A stretch of 64,000 bases of DNA from Ipomoea triloba (GCF_003576645.1 NC_044930.1:18934873-18998872), one strand, 5' to 3'; positions 22,054 to 33,598 are shown, counted from the stretch's first letter. Numbers and translations are program-made. The notes: generated by a model from the letters alone, not told the origin.

Positions 22054-23275
22054 CGACAAACTAGCACCATCTCTAACCCGAAGAGAATCACCCCCAAAAT
22101 AAGGCTCAACATTGTGCAAATCATCTAACTGTGGCATGGAATGGGCATTTGCACTGGTGTCAAGATACCACACATTAGAGAACGGTGCGGAATGAAGCTC
22201 ATCCGTAAGAGTCTGATGCACAAAATTAGCGTAAGGAACAGTAAGTGAAGCAAATTACCAAAGCACAAATTGATCACCCACAACATAATGCTCATGCATG
22301 AACTGCCCTCCTCTTGCGGCTGGATCAATGAACCACTGGTAGTAGGTGACAGTAGTATGCCCCGGCACCTCACAAAGCTGACAACGAACATCGCTGCGAC
22401 CACAAAGCTGGCCACGACCACGCTGCCTGTGATGCTACCATATTCGCCCGCAACCACCCTCCTGAGACGACTGGGCAGTAGATGGAGTCTGGACATGCAT
22501 GGCAACAAGCAACAAAGCAACGACAGACAACGACAAGGGCATGTCCGACAACACCTCATCTTGAAACAAATACTGATGAGCGACCAATAAATCTCCAACC
22601 TCTAGAATGGTGAGAGGAGCATCCTTGGTGGTTAGGGATGACACCAAAGCTTAGTACTTCGATCGCAGCCCCTTGAAGAGTTGAAGATTCTGCTCGTCGA
22701 GTCCCACCGACTGTCTAACTTGTACCCCAACTGCTCAACAAGGATTTGAGCTCGCCCTAGGTAATCAACCGGTGAAGATTTTCCTTGGCATAGGTTTTAT
22801 AAATGAGACAGTAAGCTTAGCGGACGGGCATGCGAGGTTGATCCAATGGCTGTTTCGGTCACAAGCCAAACCAACCAAGAGGTCTCAAGTCCAATCGCCA
22901 AGTACAGAAGATCCTCTGCCAAACAAGAAATCAACATGCTCAAGATGGATTGGTTTTGTTGAATCCACTGAGCGTAAAGCAGCATTTGGAACCAGAGGTG
23001 TGGACAAGGTCAACGCAATGAACTCCTGAGGACAAGGGTTTGAATCATCAACGAACCCATACAAATTCTAGCCGCGCAAAAACGGAACCAACTACGCCTT
23101 CTAGAACAAAAATTCGTAGCAATGAGTTTGATGGAGACTTTGTGATGAGCATGATGCAACGTATTCGGAGCACACACCAGTTGAGCAGAAGAGATCTCAG
23201 TCACCGTGCGACTCGACAAAATTGTCTGACCATCATTAACACCAGTAGAAGCATTAACATTGGCCGTCGGATCGA
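22054..23275 (-). pseudogene. copia-2 gag and protease remnant
   Basis: The capsid start aligns with copia-1 but has ACG instead of ATG (23265-23267). Recognisable words on the minus strand are SSRTVTEISSAQLVCAPNTL (23200 region), AQWIQQNQSILSMLISCLAE (22797-22985), MVSSLTTKDAPLTILEVGDL (22647 region) and APFSNVWYLDTSANAHSMPQ (about 22140-22200), where DTS occupies the protease active site. The pieces are in different frames. Same order and spacing as copia-1 7944-9204. Confidence 0.75.
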
Positions 23276-23291
23276 TAACAAAGTAATACCA

Positions 23292-23439
23292 TATGAGAGT
23301 TTAGATAAAGGACTGAGTCTGTGCATTTTCTAATAATTTGAATACTGGAAGATTATAGAGAAAAAGAATATATACAAGTAGAGTCCTATTACAAATATAA
23401 TATACTTAGAAGAGTCATGAAGTAAATACTATACTAATA
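23292..23439 (-). repeat. copia-2 5' LTR
   Basis: On the minus strand starts TATTAGTATAGTATTTAC and ends AAACTCTCAT, followed by TGGTATTAC, a degenerate copy of the copia primer-binding site TGGTATCAG. Pairs with 16165-16321. Confidence 0.8.
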
Positions 23440-23444
23440 GGAAT

Positions 23445-23797
23445 CATTATAAGCACTTTATATACCTCCAGATAAGAGTGTTACTTCTATATTATAAAAC
23501 ACCATATCCTCTTTTATTCTTCTAGCAATAATATTGTCATTCTACCATTTTAAATATCTATTTGACTAGTTAGTCCTTTAAATTTCATCTTCAGTTAATC
23601 CCTCAGTTTATATTGAGTAGAGATATTGAGTTGATCAAATAATCGACTTGATAATCTCAAAGTTTCAAGTTCAACTTCCTGTTGGAGTGAGTTGGTCAAC
23701 TATGAACACTGTTGTAAAAATTGACCTAGGCGGCGTCTAGGCACCCCTAAGCCGTTTTGCTTTCACTATTAGGTGGAAAAATATCGACCGACCGTCG
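23445..23797. other. Intergenic DNA; start of a GCCTAGGCG-rich sequence
   Basis: No gene. At about 23700-23760 the words CCTAGGCGGCGTCTAGGC appear. Related GCGCCTAGCGCC words recur in inverted sense at 26335-26410, so 23700-26420 may be one older element that later received the three MITEs listed next. Confidence 0.4.
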
Positions 23798-24440
23798 GGC
23801 TCTGTTTGGCAGAGCTTATTTAGGAGCTTATAGCTTATTTTAAGCTACTAATAAGGTATAAGCTCTATTTGGTAATGTTCCTAAAATAAGCTAGTAACTT
23901 AAAATAAGAGCTTATTTTTGAATGCTACCTAAGGTAGCGTTTCAAAATAAGCTAGTAGCTTCCTAACTTTTTTTTCCATCTTTAACCTTATTATTTTAAA
24001 AAATTGACATCATTTACCTTTCCCAATTAAAACCTTTTTGGCTAAACCTTTTTGACTTTTTCTCTTCAATATGTTTGGTTGTAATTTCGATTTGACATTT
24101 GTGTTTGAACATTGATTTTTGTATGAACTAATCTTATGAATTATAAACATTTTTTTTTACTTTATATGTTTTCAAATATATGTTCTTATATTTTATTAAA
24201 ATATATTGATTTCATATTTTATATTTTAATATATAAACAAACCTAATTAAATTTAAAACTATTTAAATTGTATGAAGATGTCCTTTTTAGTCTTTTTACA
24301 TTTATCAGCTTATCAAAAAGCTAATTTTACCAAACAATTTTAAGCATAACAGCTAGCTTAATAGCTCTTTAGATTTCAACTTCGAGCTTATAACTTTTCA
24401 GTTTTCAACTACTTTTAAGCTAGGTTTGCCAAACATAGCC
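23798..24440 (-). mobile_element. ~640 bp MITE family T, copy 1 (inverted)
   Basis: Ends GGCTCTGTTTGGCAGAGC and AGGTTTGCCAAACATAGCC. Subterminal words such as AGCTTATTTAGGAGCTTATAG and TTTTAAGCTAGG, and the order of the interior, match copies 2 and 3 in reverse orientation. AT-rich interior, no open frame of note. Confidence 0.65.
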
Positions 24441-25004
24441 TAGTCGGTCAGCTAGGCGGCCTAGTAGGTCAACTCGGCCGATTTCGGCCAACTGGTTTGA
24501 GTCGGTCGATTTCATCCGATTTTGATTGAGATATTTCGATTTTGATCGGTCGTTGGAGCCTGGACTGCTATAGTAAGATTTAAAATTTAAATCTTTAATT
24601 TCTTTTATTAGTTAATCCAATTTATTCATTGATTTTATAATCCAATTTATTAATTACTCCATAATAATTATTCATTTATTTGATTTATTTCATACTTCAT
24701 TAATTAATAATCATTATTACTAGATCATTCTACACACCAGTAATACACAATTCATAAATAATTCATAGAGATGCATAAGTAAAATATGAACCTGAATTTT
24801 ATTAGTCAAAGTTGAAATAGATATGGTCATGCGAGATGCATAATGATTCATTTGTTATTTTTGATAGTTTGCTACTTTGAATCTTTGGTTGATTGAAGTA
24901 TTTGAGTATTTCATATTTGTGTATTTTTATTTTTTAATATTGCTATAATGTTATGGCTTATGAATTATCATTATTTCATTTATTAGGATGCGTTATTTGA
25001 TTAA
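24441..25004. other. Intergenic DNA, no gene
   Basis: The first ~110 bp continue the GTCGGTC/GGCGGCC-type sequence that surrounds the MITE cluster; the rest is plain AT-rich sequence. Confidence 0.4.
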
Positions 25005-25628
25005 GGTTATGTTTGGCAAATCTAGCTAAAAAGGTAGCTGAAAACTGAAAAACTATAAGCTCGAAACTGAAATTTGAAGAGCTGTTAAGCTAGCTGTTAT
25101 GATTAAAAGTGTTTGGTAAAATTAACTTTTTGATAAGCTGATAAGTGTAACAAGACTAAAAAGGACATCTTGATACAATGTAAATAGTTTTAAATTTAAA
25201 TAGGTTTGTTTATATATTAAAATATAAAATAGTGAAATCAATATATTTTAATAAAATATAAAGTAACAACATATAAAGTAAAACAAAATGTTTATAATTC
25301 ATAAGATTAGTTCATACAAAAATCAATGTTAAAAAACAAATGTCAAATTGAAATTACAACCAAACATATTGAAGAGAAAAAGTCAAAAAGGTTTTAATTA
25401 GGAAGGGTAATGATGTCATTTCTTTAAAATAATAAGGTTAAAGATGGAAAAAAAGTTAGGAAGCTACTAGATTATTTTAAAACTCTACCTTAGGTAGCGT
25501 TCGTTCAAAAATAAGCTTTTATTTTAAGCTACTAGCTTATTTTAGGAACATTATCAAACAGAACTTATAGCTTATTAGTAGCTTAAAATAAGCTATAAGC
25601 TCCTAAATAAGCTCTGTCAAATAGAGTC
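25005..25628 (+). mobile_element. ~640 bp MITE family T, copy 2
   Basis: Starts GGTTATGTTTGGCAAATC and ends AGCTCTGTCAAATAGAGTC. Shares CTATAAGCTCGAA, AGCTGTTAAGCTAGCTGTTA and TAAGCTATAAGCTCCTAAA with copies 1 and 3. It directly abuts copy 3 with only three bases between them. Confidence 0.65.
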
Positions 25629-25631
25629 TAA

Positions 25632-26265
25632 GGCTATGTTTGGCAAACCTAGCTGAAATGGTAGCTGAAAGCTGAAAAGCTATAAGCTCGAAGCTGAAAT
25701 CTGAAGAGCTGTTAAGCTAGCTGTTATGCTTAAAAGTGTTTGGTAAAATTAGCTTTTTGATAAGTTGATAAATGTAAAAAGACTAAAAAGGACATCTACA
25801 TCAAAGTTAAATAATTTTAAATTTAAATAGATTTGTTTACATATTAAAATATAAAATAATGAAATCAATATAATTTAATAAAATATAAAGTAAGAACATA
25901 TATTTAAAAATATATAAAGTAAAACAAAATGTTTATAATTCATAAAATTAGTTCATTCAAAAATTATTGTTCAAACACAAATATCAAATTAAAATTACAA
26001 CGAAACATATTGAAGAAAAAATGTCAAAAGAGTTTTAATTGGAGGGATAAATGATGTCATTTATTTAAAATAATAAGGATAAAGATGGAAAAAAGTTAAG
26101 AAGCTACTAGCTTATTTTTGAAAAGCTACCTGAAGTAGCATTTCAAAATAAGCTCTTATTTTAAGCTACTAGCTTATTTTGAGAGTATTACCAAACAAAG
26201 CTTATAACTTATTAGTAGCTTAAAATAAGCTATAAGCTCCTAAATAAGCTCTGCCAAACACAGCC
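25632..26265 (+). mobile_element. ~640 bp MITE family T, copy 3
   Basis: Starts GGCTATGTTTGGCAAACC and ends AGCTCTGCCAAACACAGCC, the cleanest inverted termini of the three copies. Same interior words as copy 2. A flanking target duplication could not be fixed because copy 2 touches its left edge. Confidence 0.7.
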
Positions 26266-26473
26266 TAAATGTTGAAAACAGCCTCATTAAAATTGTCAAA
26301 CTGCAAGTCTGTCATTGTTTTTTTATGTCCGCTTAGCGCCGCCTAGATTCTGCCCAGGCGCCAGGCGCTAGGCGCTACCCGAGCGCCTGATTAGCGCCTA
26401 GCGCCTATTGCAACCATGAGTACGAACAATTTAAATTGGTTTAAAGGTGAATTTCACTTAGACTGTACATTTG

Positions 26474-26980
26474 GGTTGTGTTTGGTTCCAACATTGGGAA
26501 TTGGAATCGAAATGAGAATCAAATACTTGGTAATTGTAATGAGTTTTGGTTAAAGTATTTTGCATGTTTGGTAGTAAATTAGAATTGGAATGATTGTCAA
26601 TATTGTTGTTTTGTTATGTTCGACCCTATAATTAGAATAAAAGTTTTAAAAATACAAAAAATAAAAATTAAGACATTGGTCCTAATTTGTTGACACCCAA
26701 AGTATTAATATGAACAAAAAATCAAAACAATTCAAAAATCTAAAATCACTAATCACCCAAAGTGTTAGGAGGCGACAAAATAAGGATGCGATGAAATGAT
26801 GAGGGATAAGACTGAATTAATGAGATGATACTTGATTTAAATTAGGTAATGTGATTTTTATTATAAGGGTAATCAAATCTTATATTTGCATTTTTAAAAA
26901 GTTGTCAACCAAACAATGTGTATAACTTTTATTCTTATTCCTTGTGTCTAACGTAACCACATGAACCCAACATACCCTTG
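26474..26980. mobile_element. Possible MITE with GGGTTGTGTTTGG ends
   Basis: The left end GGGTTGTGTTTGGTTCC and the right end, whose complement is GGGTATGTTGGGTTC, are weakly inverted. The interior (GGAATTGGAATCGAAATGAG, AACCAAACA) resembles the style of the Tourist-like MITE at 1601-1914. Boundaries and class are uncertain. Confidence 0.35.
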
Positions 26981-27498
26981 GAGACTTTTCCGTAAATAAA
27001 ATGATATTAAAATTCATCATTATATATACGCATAACATTATTTGCCACATAATTCAATATGATTTTATTTAATAATCTATAATGCATTGCCCACTTCATA
27101 GACCATTAAATCTTATACCATATCACCCATATGTTATTGGCCTATATATGACTATACTATATGTTGTTACATTTTAACTTACTTTTACTGAAGGAATAAG
27201 ATTTGATATACTTTATTTCAATAAAAAAAGACTTGATATACTGATCGGCATTGATATCGAGTTGTATTACTTGCTTCAGTTAGATAAATATGTTTAGTTA
27301 TATTATATTGTGATGTGGTACCACAGCACATTGAATTTTGTTTTGTTTTTTTTTTTTTCAAATTTATGATGTCATGTATTAGAAAGGTTGAGGGCTAAAA
27401 AGAAAAAATGAAATTAAAAAAAAAAAGTTGCTGAGGCCCTTTATGCAGAGTGCAACAACGCGAGTTTGCAGAGTCATGTATGTATGTATGTATGTATG
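26981..27498. other. AT-rich intergenic DNA, no gene
   Basis: Homopolymer tracts at 27344-27358 and 27416-27426 and a TGTA microsatellite at about 27476-27497. No gene seen. Confidence 0.5.
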
Positions 27499-27838
27499 GT
27501 GGGTCACGCCTTAACGTGCGCTTAGTGGGTCGTACCACTATGTATACAAATATACAACACTTGTTAGAAAATGCACCACATAAATATGCATCAACACCAA
27601 GAAATACATTACTGGGTATGTAAATATACACCACACAGTGTTAGCAAATGCACCATTAGGGGCAAGAGGGTTATGGTGCATTCTTTTGGGTGTGTGGTGT
27701 GTTTTTTTTTTTTTTTTTTTTTTTTTTTATTTTTGTGTATTTTTATTGTGATGTGTTTTCTAACATTGGGTGGTGCATTTGCTAACATTGAGTGGTGCGA
27801 ATCGCACCGACCGCACACGAAAACACGGTCACATTTGA
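27499..27838. mobile_element. MITE, second copy of the 5351-5679 family
   Basis: Left arm GGGTCACGCCTTAACGTGCG then TACCACTATGTATACAAATA; right arm GCACCGACCGCACACG ... GGTCACATTTGA. Shared interior words are GTTAGAAAATGCACCAC and GGGCAAGAGGGTTATGGTGC against the first copy. A T21-type run at about 27702-27728 interrupts it. Confidence 0.65.
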
Positions 27839-28689
27839 ACAGATTTATATATATATTCTGATGAGTCGCACAAAAAATCAAATCTTATTCAATTACAATT
27901 ACATGATTGTTATTTTTCTCTCTACTCTCACATTTTTCTTTCACATAAACTAAAAACTTTAAAAAAAAAAACCCTCATAATATACTTCTTTGGATGCTGT
28001 TATATATACATTCTGACAGAGTAATTATATTAATGCGCAATTAATTATAGATTTAAGGATGGTCCTGTGTTGTTAATTAGCAGCATTCAAAATGACAAAA
28101 TGACAGACGCTGAGGCATGTGCCTAGTGGCTATTGGGTTAGAGAGGAGTCACATGTTGGCATATTAAGCAGCTTCCGCATAAACCTAGCTAACTACCTAC
28201 CTACACCAATCTACCCACTGTAACATATTCTCTTAACATGCATGCATACTTTTTTATTAAATTATTTCCCATATTGTATATACTATATAGTATAGGTGCC
28301 AGCTACCTAGCTAATTATTTTATAATTGCTAAAGTCTCAATTATAATAATAATAATTCATTACAATACCTAATACTCTAGTTAGGATTACTTTAGAGGGT
28401 AATGTATCATGTGTCCAGAGAGGGAAGAATGGTAAACTTCCTTTTAAACAACTCTTTGTTTTTCATTTATTTATTTTTTAATTTAGAAAACAGTCCATTC
28501 TAAATAGACATTTTATATCTCTTCTTTTGTTTGATTAGAGTAATTTAGTGATATAAGAAAATGAAAATAGTAAAATAAAATATGTGAACAATATGGGTGA
28601 AACTAGGTAGCAAACGTAACCTGGTTTGGGTATTTTTAATATGTCAAATTATGTGATGAACAAGGGTCTACCTTACATTATAAACTTTG
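27839..28689. other. AT-rich intergenic DNA, no gene
   Basis: No recognisable gene or element. Short A-rich and T-rich tracts only. Confidence 0.5.
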
Positions 28690-29096
28690 CGATAGATTTA
28701 ATTAATCGGGGTGTCCCGAATCACTAAATTCAATAAATAAAGAAAGGCTACCGAATGATGATTCGATAGAAAAGACAATTAATAATTGTTGCAGAGACAA
28801 TTCTTGTATTGATAATAATGTAAGATCATTACAAAGGTGTTTGAATCGGACCATATAGCAATGACAACCATGTCTTAACAAGACATTTAAGTAGCTATTT
28901 ATACCATAAACCTCCTACCAGCTTAAAAAGGATGAACTAGTTACAACCACCTCATGCTAAACTCACAGTGGGCCACAAGACTAAGTCAAAGCTTATTATG
29001 TTGGGCCTAAAGACGGGCTTAGGACTCTCCTTGGGCCACTCAAGCCATCTTCTTGGATCCCGAACGATGGGCTCATAGATCCCCGGGTCCCTATTA
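28690..29096 (-). mobile_element. Possible solo LTR or LTR fragment
   Basis: On the minus strand there is a promoter-like GGTATAAATAGC (TATA at 28903-28895), then about 100 bases later a leader with ACATTATTATCAATACAAG and CTCTGCAACAATT, the architecture of an LTR U3-R-U5. The GC-richer upstream part contains GGGATCCAAGAAGATGGC-type words. No matching second copy and no target duplication were found, so class and ends are uncertain. Confidence 0.3.
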
Positions 29097-29123
29097 TTGG
29101 ACCATCTCCAATATATCCATCAC

Positions 29124-29347
29124 CCTGATCCAAAAATAACCTTCAGATGTATCTGTAGTTGACACATTATGTACCTACATAACAATTTTTGTACATGTAA
29201 CTATTATATTATGTGTCAGCAATTATCAAGTTATTTGTTGACATGTACAAAAATTGTTAACTGTATATACAAAATGTGTTAACTAAAGCTACATAATTTT
29301 TGTATCAGAATTCACAATACAATATGAACCATGGTCCATGATATACC
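29124..29347. mobile_element. Foldback MITE
   Basis: CTGATCCAAAAATAACC ... GTTGACACATTATGTA ... AACAATTTTTGTACATGT on the left is mirrored by ACATGTACAAAAATTGTTAAC ... ACAAAATGTGTTAAC ... TTTTTGTATCAG on the right, followed by CCATGGTCCATGATAT. Resembles the element at 15316-15528. Confidence 0.5.
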
Positions 29348-29522
29348 AATTGTTTTAATATATGATCAAGTCAAATAAATATGTTTTACAATTCAATGAC
29401 CTCGGCCCAATTAATACTCATAAATGGGCTCATAAAGAACTTATACCAGGCTTAAAAATTTTGAGCCCATGCTGGTGATGCTGCTAGTTAGTAAAGGCCT
29501 AGATAATATATACTCTTTTCGG

Positions 29523-29791
29523 GCAAATTATTGTGTGGACTATGGTCCACATAGCTGTGTGGACCATGAATATAAGATACATTATTTTTATACTGAAGGT
29601 ACATTATTTTTGTACTGAAGGTACATTATTTTATAATGTTATAAAATAATGTACTTTCAGTATAAAAATAATGTACCCTAAAATAATGTACCTTAAATAT
29701 AAAAATAATGTACCTTCAGTATAAAAATAATGTACCTTATATTCATGGTCCACACAGCTATGTGGACCATGGTCCATGCAATAATGATTGC
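29523..29791. mobile_element. Foldback element, long near-perfect hairpin
   Basis: ATTATTGTGTGGACTATGG ... ATAGCTGTGTGGACCATGAA on the left is mirrored by TTCATGGTCCACACAGCTAT ... GGACCATGGTCCATGCAATAAT on the right. Between the arms a ~22 bp unit (TACATTATTTTTATACTGAAG) is repeated in both orientations, so nearly the whole 269 bp can fold on itself. No clear target duplication. Similar terminal words (GCAAATTAT, GGTCCACAT) occur in the element that follows. Confidence 0.7.
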
Positions 29792-29812
29792 GGTGCTCGG
29801 CCCTCCGTAGAG

Positions 29813-30562
29813 GCAAATTATACTGTGCACCGTGGTGCACATAGCAATGTGCACCACGTACCTAAATGACGTCGTTTTGAGTATTGTAGACTAATCGTCC
29901 GTTTTTTTTGGAAATCACGTTTCCCGTTTCGGCCGATCTTTGTATTTATGTTAATATTCTGTGTATTCCAGGCAATCATTATGTGTATTCTAAGCAACCG
30001 TTCTGTGTATTATAGGCAACCGTTATGTGTATTCATGTTAGTAACACATGTTGTGATTTCATGTTAGTAACACATGTTGTGATGTGTTTGTGCATTCGAA
30101 TGTTTAGGATGATGAGTTCTGTGTATTTTGTGTAAATATTATGTGTATTCATGTTATTAACACAAGTTGTGATGTGTTTGTGCATTCGAATGTTAGGAGG
30201 ATGAGTTCTGTGTATTATGGGCATCAATATTCTGTGTATTATGGGCAAACATTCTGTGTATTCTAGGCAAACCTTCTGTGTATTCTATATAATGATTATG
30301 TGTATTATAGATAATGAATTCCCTGGAGTCATTCGCGTCCACTAACATCTGTGTATTTTGTGTCAATATTCTGTGTATTCTGGGCAAACATTCTGTGTAT
30401 TCTAGGCAAACGTTCTGTGTATTATAGATAATGATTATGTGTATTATAGATAATGAATTCCCTGAGTCATTCGCGTCCGCGTCTACTAACACCGAAACGA
30501 CGTCATTTTACGTACGTGGTGCACATTGCTATGTGCACCGTGGTGCAGGGTATAACAATTGC
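29813..30562. mobile_element. Non-autonomous element with 9 bp target duplication
   Basis: The left arm, GCAAATTATACTGTGCACCG ... CATAGCAATGTGCACCACGTA ... AATGACGTCGTTTTG, is mirrored over about 70 bp at the right end. TCCGTAGAG (29804-29812) and TCCGTAGAC (30563-30571) flank it: 8 of 9 bases equal, a Mutator-type duplication length. The interior is a tandem array, about 29950-30450, of a 20-23 bp unit around CTGTGTATTCTAGGCAAAC in varied versions. No protein is encoded. Confidence 0.7.
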
Positions 30563-30699
30563 TCCGTAGACATGTCAATAAGGGCCCCCTCGGCCCAGCG
30601 GTACGGGCCACCCACCCCACCTTAAAAAATATTGGTAAATTTCAATCCCTAAACTAAAGTCACTAAACTATCCAACATTCAGTATATCTACATCTATAT

Positions 30700-30759
<60 letters not shown>

Positions 30760-31134
30760 CTTAATAAGAGCCAATACATACAATCTTAATAAGAGACAAT
30801 AATTTTAGGGCTATAATGGGAAGAAAAAATATTGGTTTAATTATTTACTTAAACGAATGGTTCATATTATTTTGATTTTAATAATCTTTTATGATTTTCA
30901 TTATTTACCCTCTCTTATATTATTTTCTTCCCTTAAATAACCTCACATTCCGTTAAGTTTTAACTTTAGTAACGGAATATTCCGTTAACTTTTAACTTAC
31001 CCATTAATTTCTATAAGTGCGGTCTTAGGTTCGAATCTCATCCTAATTAGAGTTGGTATAATTGTTAAACATATACTAAGAATATGTTAGAGTATATACT
31101 AAAAATTATGCATTTCTTTAATTTAGATGTTTAC
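30563..31134. other. Intergenic DNA with (TA)n tract
   Basis: (TA)n at about 30703-30754. Otherwise AT-rich, no gene. Confidence 0.5.
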
Positions 31135-31365
31135 AATGTCTTTATTAAAAAAAATCATTATCAAAAAAATTAAAAACGAGATATAATTTAATTAGTTATA
31201 TTGTCTTTATTTTCTACAATAAAAATTATTTGTTATCAAAAAAATTAGAAAAAGATATAATTTCATTAGTTATATACTCTTTATTTTCTACAATAAAAAT
31301 TATTCATTATAAAAAAAATTAAAAAGTGATATAATTTCATTACTTATATTGTCTTTATTTTCTTA
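31135..31365 (+). repeat. Tandem repeat, ~74 bp unit, about three copies
   Basis: Units at about 31137-31200, 31201-31275 and 31276-31349 share TGTCTTTATT, AAAAATTAT, CAAAAAAATT and GATATAATTT, with a partial fourth start. Function unknown. Confidence 0.6.
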
Positions 31366-31689
31366 TATTCACTATATTATTCATTGTTTTCTTTTTTACA
31401 CTATCTTGTAATTAAATATTCTGTATAATGTTATATAATTATTTACCATGTATTCTATTAATAACATAGAAAAAAATTTTAAAAAATAGTTTGAAATTTT
31501 GAGTGACTATTTTGTGGTACAAATGTATGTGGGATCTACTTCCAATTTAGGTCGGGTTAAAGTGGATTTGCATTCTTCGTAGTAAGACAGAAAAATTGAT
31601 ACACTGTACGCTCAAAATAGGTAATAGGTGAATGTGAAATTGATTCTCAAAATGAACCTATTTGTGAGAAATTTTTAGAATCATAATTA

Positions 31690-32271
31690 TAATTAATTTT
31701 ATAATTAAGCTTAGTTAGTGCTTTTGTAGGACTACCGTGTAGTGCTTATGGTAGCACTAATTATAGTGCCATTTAAGGCACTAATTATAGTGCTTAGGCA
31801 TAACGTCCAAAATTGAAGCTTTGGAATTCAAATCATCAACTCGGTGTATGGATTCGTGCTTGACGCTTCATGCATCGATTCGGTGTTGCACCGATTCGGT
31901 GCTTCATTGTTTCGGTGCGGATCTCAGACTTCTCGGTCACTCGATTATTTTTAAACACGGATCGTTATGTTTGGTACGAATTAGTTGCGTATTAATTTCG
32001 TAATTATTGATATTATTTCGATAATTAGTACGACCGTTTCAAACCTGTTATTATTTAATTACTAAATTGAATTTATGTTGTATTAAGTGCCATTATAAAG
32101 CTATTAAGTCATTTCCCCTATATAAAAACAAGGTGTTGGGGCAGCTTGTTTTTGTTCGCTTTTGAACCTTTCAAAACTTTTTGTTGTTTTCTCTCCTTTC
32201 TCCATCAAATTGAGTTTTGGTTCCTAGAAAAATTTATGCCCTACACTTCCGTAAAACATCGGAGTGCTCAG
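31690..32271 (+). mobile_element. Old LTR-like sequence, left part
   Basis: Contains a promoter-like CCCCTATATAAAAAC (TATA at 32119-32127) followed by a T/C-rich leader, the pattern of an LTR U3-R. It is broken at 32271 by a solo LTR. Its continuation is probably 33599-33758, then, after the TRIM and the LINE, 44345-44430, where GTAGCGGTGGAATT ... TTCGTACTAGG resembles LTR U5 ends of some copia families. No ends or target duplication could be fixed. Confidence 0.35.
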
Positions 32272-33593
32272 TGATAAGCCTCCGAGATACCCTTAAATCA
32301 AGCTCATATAAGGGTGTTTTATCACGTTTATAGCATCCTTACATGGTGAATTATGCTCATAAATGCTTGAAAATCACTAACCGACGCACAAAAGCTACTT
32401 TTAGCCTAAAGGAGGTGAAACAGGAGCCCCGGGAGCAAATAGGAGCAAAAGTTGAGCTTAAAGAGCGAACCAGGCAAGAACAGAGCCCCGGAGGACCCAA
32501 CAGGATGGCCACACGCGTGTGAGCATGCGTGGAAACAATCCAGTAGCCTCCCACGCACACTCACACACATGGAGACTACACTGCGCGAATTTCGTTTAGG
32601 GTTGCCTTTTCGGAGACTATTTAAACCCCTTTGATAGATTTTCAGAGGAGGTTCCCAGAAATTTAGTTTTCCCTTTCTTAGTTTTTCCTTCTGAGAACTT
32701 TCTCCATTTTTCTTAGTTTTCCATTTCTTAGATTAGATCAAACTCCATTGTAGAAGACTACAAAACTTGGATTGAAGATCTACTTCACTCTAGGTGATCT
32801 CTATTTCATTTCTATTATATTTAGTTATCTTGTTCTTGGATTAAATTAGCTTTTGTCTTGAATTTCATATCATGAGTGGTTAGTTTAATCTAGCGATTTG
32901 GATTGTGTGATTGAATGTTGCTAGTGTGATGATCTTATCTCTATATCTTGGATTTATATGCTTATGTTGTTGGATTATCTATTCTTGTCTATGGATTGTT
33001 GTGTTGATGAGATCTTGTTTGGATTTGGCCAATCTAGATGAGAGATTGAGCTCTTGACTCTTTCATGTCTTTGCTTAGAGTTAGGATTTGAAGCTTGACA
33101 CAATCAATATTCCTATGGACTTCTTAAAGAATAGTAGGATAGTGTGTAGCTTATGTGTTTGATAAAATTCCTCTTAGAGCTTTGGATGCTTGTAGGCACT
33201 CCTTAGCCAAAGAAACCTTAGTACACAAGGGTAGAAAAGGACTAAGACAACACACTCTTGAATAGCCAACATCCTAGCATTATCTATCTATTACCTTAGT
33301 CACACCACAATGCAACATACATGAACATTATCCAATCCCTACCCTTTTACATATGTGCAAAACCCCTTTACTTTACTCTCTTACAATCAAACCAAAATTT
33401 ATGAACTCCTTTCACTCACAATCCACCCAACACCACACTCGAATCCAATGCATGACCCAATCAAGTAAACTCCCGAACACTTGACACACCTCCACTTCCT
33501 TCCTTCGAGACCGACACTCGGGGAGTCACTGACTTTCCATTTTAACATATAAATATCTTTTGACATCTCACCACCACGCAAACCACAATGTCA
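32272..33593 (+). mobile_element. Solo LTR, family S, copy 3
   Basis: Begins TGATAAGCCTCC and ends ACCACAATGTCA. The flanks CTCAG (32267-32271) and CTTAG (33594-33598) differ at one base. ACACGCGTGTGAGCATGCG at 32511-32529 and a degenerate second motif near 32555-32570 lie upstream of TATTTAAA (32618-32625). GACACTCGGGGAGTC occurs near 33512. It is 1322 bp long without an internal region. Confidence 0.8.
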
Positions 33594-33598
33594 CTTAG

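Larger units (their letters stand above)
16165..23439 (-). mobile_element. Ty1/copia LTR retrotransposon, decayed (copia-2)
   Basis: Same group as copia-1 but inverted. The 3' LTR is at 16165-16321 and the 5' LTR at about 23292-23439; the flanks AGAAT (16160-16164) and GGAAT (23440-23444) fit a 5 bp target duplication with one mismatch. RNase H, RT, integrase, protease and gag remnants follow each other on the minus strand. Two ~1.3 kb solo LTRs interrupt it (17750-19093 and 20737-22048), leaving ~4.6 kb of copia sequence, close to the copia-1 length. The capsid start codon is ACG instead of ATG (23265-23267) and the RT box reads YVND. Inactive. Confidence 0.9.

Noticed and set aside
29950..30450. 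CRISPR-like array of ~22 bp repeats
   Set aside because: The units are imperfect, contiguous without unique spacers and lie inside an inverted-repeat transposon of a plant.
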